A stretch of DNA of 10,647 bases from JBEVNX01 sp040507895 (GTDB lineage: Bacteria; Desulfobacterota; Binatia; JACPRU01): contig JBEVNX010000214.1 in NCBI GenBank assembly GCA_040507895.1, positions 1 through 10,647 of the forward strand, written 5' to 3'. The position numbers and the translations under genes are program-made. Each line of letters opens with the position of its first letter. Positions within the stretch are counted from its first letter, which is position 1. Below the pieces are notes generated by a model that was not told where the DNA came from, searched no databases, and saw nothing but the letters and a program-made list of their open reading frames with translations. Shown here one piece after another: positions 6,886 to 10,647 of the stretch.

Positions 6886-7130
6886 TCTTCGCTACGAGCC
6901 TCCTAGTATCGGTGAGGCGCCCCACGCAAGCGCGCGGGCCTGTTCGCCGTCGAACCCGGCCCGAACGTGGACCCGGGCAGGACTTTGCCGAGCACGCTTC
7001 AGCGTCGCCGCGAACCGGCGGGCCATTGCCGCCATTTGCTTCGCGCACGTCGATCGTTCGAATTTCGCCGACGACGGCTTTTGACCGATGGAAGAGCTTG
7101 TGCAGGCTGCGGTTTTTTCGCAATGAAAAC

Positions 7131-7159
7131 TTGCGGCATAACTGTCTTCTGCGTATCGT
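7131..7159 (+). promoter_or_regulatory. Candidate sigma-70 promoter for the polysaccharide operon
   Basis: TTGCGG (7131-7136), a 17-base spacer and TATCGT (7154-7159) form a mediocre housekeeping-type promoter in the AT-richer part of the intergenic region. If used, the leader before the nusG-like gene would be roughly 200 bases. Matches to consensus are 3/6 and 4/6, so this is only a candidate. Confidence 0.25.
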
Positions 7160-7373
7160 GCCGCGGGGCAGCGTTGGCGGGTTGCTGTGCGAGCTGGCGG
7201 CGCTCTGACCGATGTACCGTGGAGAAATTCCCCGAGGTGGAGCGAAACTTGCGAGAGTCGTGAGCCGAGCGATGACCGAGTTCGCTTTCAGCTGGTTTCA
7301 CCCCATTTTTTCTCACTAAGAGCGATTTCGTAGCGGCCGTCGAGTGGCGACGGCGCAGGTGGTCGGCGAGGCA

Positions 7374-7958
7374 ATGCACGATTCTTGGGCGACGGACGGG
7401 CTAGCTCCCCGGACGGATGGGCGGACGCCTACCCGACTTCCGGGCGAGCGCGCCGAGGGGACGATCGCCTGGTACATCGTGCAAACCAAGCCGCACAAGG
7501 AAGCCTCGGTCGAGAGATTTCTCCGGGGAATGGTCGCCGACGTCTTCCTGCCGCGGATCGTCGAGCGCGTGCGAGCCGGCCGGACGATGCAGCGGCGGGT
7601 CTCGCCCATGTTCCCGTCCTACCTGTTCGCTTGTCTTCATATTGATTCACTAGGGAAAACCATACGTTACACACAGGGTGTGCGTGACTTCGTGCGCTTC
7701 GGTGGCCACGCCCAACCAGTCGCGCCCGACATCGTCGACGCCATCCGAACGCGGGTCGGGCCGCGGGGTGTCTTCGAGCCCCCGCCAGCCCGCTTCCACC
7801 CGGGCGACCGGCTGCAGATCAACGCAGGGCCGCTCCGCGGCCTTGAAGTCGTCTTCGAGCGCGAGATAAACGGTCGCGAGCGGGTGGCTGTGTTGCTCGC
7901 CGAGGTGCAGCTCGCGGCCCGTGTGATCCTCGAATCGACAGCTCTATCCAAGACTTAG
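7374..7958 (+). CDS. Specialised NusG-family transcription antiterminator
   Basis: Residues after AWYIVQTKPHKEASVERFL form a NusG N-terminal (NGN) domain: the WYxxxTKPxxE opening, an FLPRIVERVR segment, PMFPSYLFA and RYTQGVRDFVRFGG are the family core that binds the RNA polymerase clamp. A C-terminal KOW domain follows (FHPGDRLQINAGPLRGLEVV and on). It lacks the compact lead-in of housekeeping NusG and heads a polysaccharide locus, as RfaH, UpxY and LoaP-type paralogues often do; such proteins keep polymerase elongating through long operons. I chose the ATG at 7374 (194 residues); an in-frame GTG at 7344 would add 10 residues but has no ribosome site, and the GGCGAGG before the ATG is rather close. 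It is followed after 47 bases by the sugar-phosphate transferase fusion gene. Confidence 0.88.
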   Translation: MHDSWATDGLAPRTDGRTPTRLPGERAEGTIAWYIVQTKPHKEASVERFLRGMVADVFLPRIVERVRAGRTMQRRVSPMFPSYLFACLHIDSLGKTIRYTQGVRDFVRFGGHAQPVAPDIVDAIRTRVGPRGVFEPPPARFHPGDRLQINAGPLRGLEVVFEREINGRERVAVLLAEVQLAARVILESTALSKT

Positions 7959-8005
7959 CCCTTCCCTGTAACCATACCTTCCCGAACCTGCAGCAAGACG
8001 TTGAC

Positions 8006-9880
8006 GTGAGCCTCTGGCTCCCCTGGCTAGCTGCACTCGCAGCCGGCATCGTGCTGGTGCCAGCGATGCGCGCGATCGCCCGCAGCCGCGGCTGGGTCGC
8101 GGCTCCGACGGCCGATCGCTGGCACCGCGCACCCACGGCGTTGATGGGGGGCGTGGCGATTTCGGCGGCGATGCTCGCCGGCGTGGCCGCGTCGGCGGCA
8201 TTCGACGGCGTGCGCCGCTTCGAGCCCTGGCTCGCGCTCCTCGTCGGAGGGTCGTTCCTCTGCCTGATCGGCGTCATCGACGACAGGCGGAACCTGAAGC
8301 CCGCCACCAAGGTCGTGACGCAGCTCATCGCGGCCGCGCTCGCCATCAGCGCGGGGTACCAGATCCGCTTCTTCGATCACGACCACTACCAGATACTCAA
8401 CCTCGCCGTCTCGTTCTTCTGGATCGTGGCGATCACCAACGCCGTGAACCTGCTCGACAATATGGACGGCCTCGCGGCGGGCATCGTGATGATCGCCGCC
8501 GCATACATCGGCTTGGGGCACGCGGGGAGCAGCGATTCGGTCCTCGCGCTAGCACTCGTCGGCAGCCTCGGCGCGTTCCTGCTCTTCAACTTCAGTCCGG
8601 CGTCGATCTTCATGGGCGACTCCGGGAGCATGTTCATCGGCTACACGCTGGCCTGCCTCTCGCTCGCTCGCGACGACGCCTCGAACATCGTCTCCTTCAT
8701 CGCCGTGCCGGCGGCCACGCTGATGGTGCCGATCCTCGACACCAGCCTCGTCACGGTCACGCGCCTGGTGCGCGGCTGCTCGATCGCCGAAGGTGGGCGA
8801 GACCACGCCTCGCACCGCCTCGTCATGCTCGGCCTCTCCGAGCGCGAGGCCGTCGGCGTGCTGTGGTTCCTCGCGCTCGTAGCCGGCGCCGCCGCGAACT
8901 TCACCAAGGCCTACTCGTACCAGCTCGGTCTCGGCCTCTTGCCGATGATCATCATCGGCTTCGGCCTGCTCGGCATCTATCTCTCGCGGCTGAGCTTCGT
9001 CGAGGAAGAGGAGGGCGAGCACCACCGCAACGGATACGTCCGCTTGGCGCTCGACATCTCGTACAAGCGCCGGGTGCTCGAGGTGCTGCTCGACTTCGTG
9101 CTGATCGTCGTCTGCTACTACCTCGCTTACGGATTACGCTTCGAGTTCGCCATGCCTCGCCAGATGTTCGCACTCTTCGAGAAATCGCTCCCCATCACGG
9201 TGGCGATGACGATGTTCGCGTTCTTCTACCAGGGCGTGTACCGCGGCTTCTGGACGTACGTCAGCACCGAGGACCTGACGAAATACGTCAAGGCGTGTGC
9301 GCTCGCCGTCCTGCTCACGGTGCTCTCGCTCGTGCTGCTCTACCGCTTCGACGGCTATCCGCGGTCGGTGTTCGCGATCTACGGGCTCTTGATGTTCGTC
9401 GGGGTCGGCGGCACGCGCGTCTCGTTTCGCCTGATGGACGAAGCCCTTCAGCGCCGCCGCCCTGGCCGCCCAGTGCTGATCGTCGGCGCGGGCAGCGGCG
9501 GCGAGATCGCCGTTCGAGAGCTAATGCGCAACACGGCGCTCGAGCGGAGGGTGGCGGGCTTCGTCGACGACGACCGGCTGAAGCACGGGCGGAGGATTCA
9601 CGGATACCCGGTGCTGGGGAGCACCGACGAGCTCGAGGAGCTGCGCGAGCACGTGGCTTTCGAGGAAGTGGTGCTCGCGACCGGCAAGCTGCCGCCGGCA
9701 ACCCTCGAGCGGCTGCAACGATTCGGCGAACGGCACGGCGTGCCGCTGCGACGCTTCCGGGTGGAGCTCCTCGACGACGACTTTGCTGCGGCTCCCAGGC
9801 AGGTCGAAGCCGTTCAAGCGGTCGAACGGCAGGAAGAGCTTCTCGATATTGCGCTCGCGTCGGAGCCGAGGGCGCGATAA
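8006..9880 (+). CDS. Fusion: WecA/MraY-type polyprenyl-phosphate sugar-1-phosphate transferase plus CapD/FlaA1-type membrane-Rossmann module
   Basis: A 624-residue integral membrane protein. Residues about 1-330 are a complete polyprenyl-phosphate N-acetylhexosamine-1-phosphate transferase: many membrane helices, the Asp pair in GVIDDRRNLKP (89-99), NAVNLLDNMDGLAAG (145-159), SIFMGDSGSMFIGY (200-213) and the His motif RDHASHRLVMLG (265-276). This half should load a sugar phosphate onto undecaprenyl phosphate. After a charged linker (332-342) comes a second module like the N-terminus of CapD/FlaA1/PglF sugar dehydratases: about four helices with YYLAYGLRFE (371-380) and FFYQGVYRGFWTYVS (406-420), then a Rossmann domain with VLIVGAGSGGE (490-500), GFVDDD (518-523) and a PVLGSTDEL segment. 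The catalytic second Rossmann (SDR) domain of true dehydratases is missing. The start is a GTG without a strong ribosome site; no alternative lies upstream in frame. Confidence 0.9.
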   Translation: MSLWLPWLAALAAGIVLVPAMRAIARSRGWVAAPTADRWHRAPTALMGGVAISAAMLAGVAASAAFDGVRRFEPWLALLVGGSFLCLIGVIDDRRNLKPATKVVTQLIAAALAISAGYQIRFFDHDHYQILNLAVSFFWIVAITNAVNLLDNMDGLAAGIVMIAAAYIGLGHAGSSDSVLALALVGSLGAFLLFNFSPASIFMGDSGSMFIGYTLACLSLARDDASNIVSFIAVPAATLMVPILDTSLVTVTRLVRGCSIAEGGRDHASHRLVMLGLSEREAVGVLWFLALVAGAAANFTKAYSYQLGLGLLPMIIIGFGLLGIYLSRLSFVEEEEGEHHRNGYVRLALDISYKRRVLEVLLDFVLIVVCYYLAYGLRFEFAMPRQMFALFEKSLPITVAMTMFAFFYQGVYRGFWTYVSTEDLTKYVKACALAVLLTVLSLVLLYRFDGYPRSVFAIYGLLMFVGVGGTRVSFRLMDEALQRRRPGRPVLIVGAGSGGEIAVRELMRNTALERRVAGFVDDDRLKHGRRIHGYPVLGSTDELEELREHVAFEEVVLATGKLPPATLERLQRFGERHGVPLRRFRVELLDDDFAAAPRQVEAVQAVERQEELLDIALASEPRAR

Positions 9881-10647
9881 GTTGCAAAGCGCAGCGAGCG
9901 CCATCCTTGCTTCCCTCCTCCTCTCGGGAATCGTGCAGCTGCTCGGATGCGGGGAGACCGTCTCTCGACCCCTCCCCACGGACGACGCCGCACGCCAGGC
10001 CGAGCTGGCCCGACTGCAAAGCGAGCGATCCCAGCCCACCGACCGCCTGAACTACGTGATCGGCCCCGGCGACAAGATCGCCGTGCGCGTGCAGAACCTC
10101 CAGGAGCTCACCGGTACGTGGCAAGTCACCGAGGAGGGCACCGTCGTCTTCCCGCTACTCGGTTCGGTGAAGCTCGCGGGATCGACCGAGCGGGAAGCCA
10201 CCGAGCGCCTGCGCGGCCAGCTCGCCGAGTTTATGGTGGCGCCGGAGATAGCGCTCGCGGTCACCGAGTTCCACGGTCAGCAGGTGTCGGTCATCGGTGC
10301 GGTCGGCAAGCCCGGGGTCTACGCGATCCGCGGCTTCGACGAGACGATCGCCGACGTGATTACGGAAGCCGGCGGGGTCAGCAAAAACGCCGAGACGCGC
10401 ATCTACTTCACGCCGGCAACCGGGGCGCCCGAAGCCTTGGGCAGCGAGGCCGCAGCGCGCATGGCGCTCCGCGGTCCGCCCGGCAGCTTCGGGCCAACGG
10501 AGAAGGCGATGTCTATCGACTTCGCTCCGCTCTATCGCGGCCACGAGGTGCCGGAGCTCCGCATCCCGGTTCGCGGCGGAGACGTCATCCTGGTTCCGCA
10601 GAGCGGCGAGGTCTACGTCGATGGCTGGGTGAACGCGCCCGGAGCCT
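9849..10647 (+). CDS. Wza-like outer-membrane polysaccharide export lipoprotein (3' end outside window)
   Basis: The first 266 codons of an open gene. A lipobox LLGC (Cys at 9948-9950) follows a hydrophobic stretch, so it is a lipoprotein. The poly_export domain starts at LNYVIGPGDKIAVRV (67-81) and continues through TEEGTVVFPLLGSVKLAG (94-111) and a REATERLRGQL helix; an SLBB domain follows (VSVIGAVGKPGVYAI, 147-160; ITEAGGVSKNAETRIYF, 171-187; RGGDVILVP, 242-250), and a second SLBB begins at VYVDGWVNAPG. This is the Wza/KpsD/GumB export-channel family, forming an outer-membrane or periplasm-spanning pore. The start is unsure: TTG at 9849 gives a basic n-region (MRSRRSRGRDK) and a 32-base overlap with the fusion gene; TTG at 9882, two bases past that gene's stop, has GAGGG nine bases upstream but no charged n-region. 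No in-frame ATG is available before the lipobox. Confidence 0.9.
   Translation, partial: MRSRRSRGRDKLQSAASAILASLLLSGIVQLLGCGETVSRPLPTDDAARQAELARLQSERSQPTDRLNYVIGPGDKIAVRVQNLQELTGTWQVTEEGTVVFPLLGSVKLAGSTEREATERLRGQLAEFMVAPEIALAVTEFHGQQVSVIGAVGKPGVYAIRGFDETIADVITEAGGVSKNAETRIYFTPATGAPEALGSEAAARMALRGPPGSFGPTEKAMSIDFAPLYRGHEVPELRIPVRGGDVILVPQSGEVYVDGWVNAPGA

Larger units (their letters stand above)
6868..7373. promoter_or_regulatory. Divergent intergenic region and leader of the polysaccharide locus
   Basis: About 500 bases separate the divergent hpnB and nusG-like genes. Short open frames exist on both strands, but none shows a recognisable protein or a good start. The region has patches richer in A and T than the flanking genes (about 7105-7160 and 7285-7330), including T-runs at 7113-7118 and 7306-7311 without convincing GC-rich stems before them. 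It should hold the promoters for both directions and a long untranslated leader for the plus-strand operon. I see no recognisable riboswitch and no clear ops/JUMPstart element. Confidence 0.5.

Noticed and set aside
7131..7200. Sigma-54 promoter, considered around the GGGGCAGCGTTGGCGGGTTGC stretch
   Set aside because: The GG and GC elements are not at the required spacing with a TTGC-type -12 box.
6912..7263. Overlapping small frames of about 98 codons in the divergent intergenic region
   Set aside because: No ribosome site, no family resemblance and basic shadow-like composition; no frame stands out over the others.
7300..7320. Intrinsic terminator before the nusG-like gene, suggested by the T-run at 7306-7311
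   Set aside because: Only a five-pair stem (AGCGA/TCGCT) lies upstream, and it is separated from the T-run by about 19 bases.
6868..7373. ops/JUMPstart element or cyclic di-GMP riboswitch upstream of the NusG-like gene
   Set aside because: No match to the GGCGGTAGC-type core and no recognisable riboswitch core was found by eye.
8863..10050. A 395-codon plus-strand frame within the transferase fusion and export gene
   Set aside because: Arginine and alanine shadow in another frame of genes with clear motifs.
1..10647. CRISPR array, tRNA, rRNA, insertion sequence or attachment site
   Set aside because: No regularly spaced repeats, transposase or integrase motifs, or recognisable RNA genes were seen on either strand.

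Overview
The window is GC-rich bacterial DNA with long open frames on both strands. It looks like an uncultured environmental Gram-negative. An outer-membrane polysaccharide export lipoprotein, Sec-exported HEAT and TPR proteins and a HpnB-type glycosyltransferase would suit a deltaproteobacterial-type lineage such as Myxococcota or Binatota, but this placement is inference from gene content and composition only. No rRNA, tRNA, CRISPR array, insertion sequence or complete mobile element was seen.

Left part (about 1-6867), almost all on the minus strand. In transcription order: an HpnB-like family 2 glycosyltransferase (6867-5716); an FAD aromatic monooxygenase of the salicylate/3-hydroxybenzoate hydroxylase type (5643-4429); a 423-base gap carrying a plus-strand remnant of a GDSL/SGNH esterase; a cofactor-free haloperoxidase/esterase-type alpha/beta hydrolase (4005-3184); a class I SAM methyltransferase (3133-2447); an exported HEAT-repeat protein (2400-1768); and a large exported protein with a concanavalin/LamG-like domain and TPRs (1801-92), whose start overlaps the HEAT gene. 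The last four are closely spaced (50, 46 and -34 bases) and could form one transcript. The first 80 bases may hold the tail of a convergent plus-strand gene.

Middle (6868-7373): a roughly 500-base divergent non-coding region with only weak promoter-like sites. It would be the leader of the plus-strand locus to its right.

Right part (7374-10647), plus strand: the start of an exo- or capsular polysaccharide locus. A specialised NusG-family antiterminator comes first, then a 624-residue fusion of a WecA/MraY-type polyprenyl-phosphate sugar-1-phosphate transferase with the membrane and first Rossmann domains of a CapD/FlaA1-type protein, then a Wza-like outer-membrane export lipoprotein cut by the window edge. 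Together they suggest antitermination of a long operon, priming of the undecaprenyl-phosphate carrier, and export. The rest of the locus should lie beyond 10647.

No wholly unknown system is evident. The points most worth a second look are the transferase/Rossmann fusion, the NusG paralogue with its long leader, the overlapping pair of exported repeat proteins, and coding debris on both sides of the monooxygenase gene.
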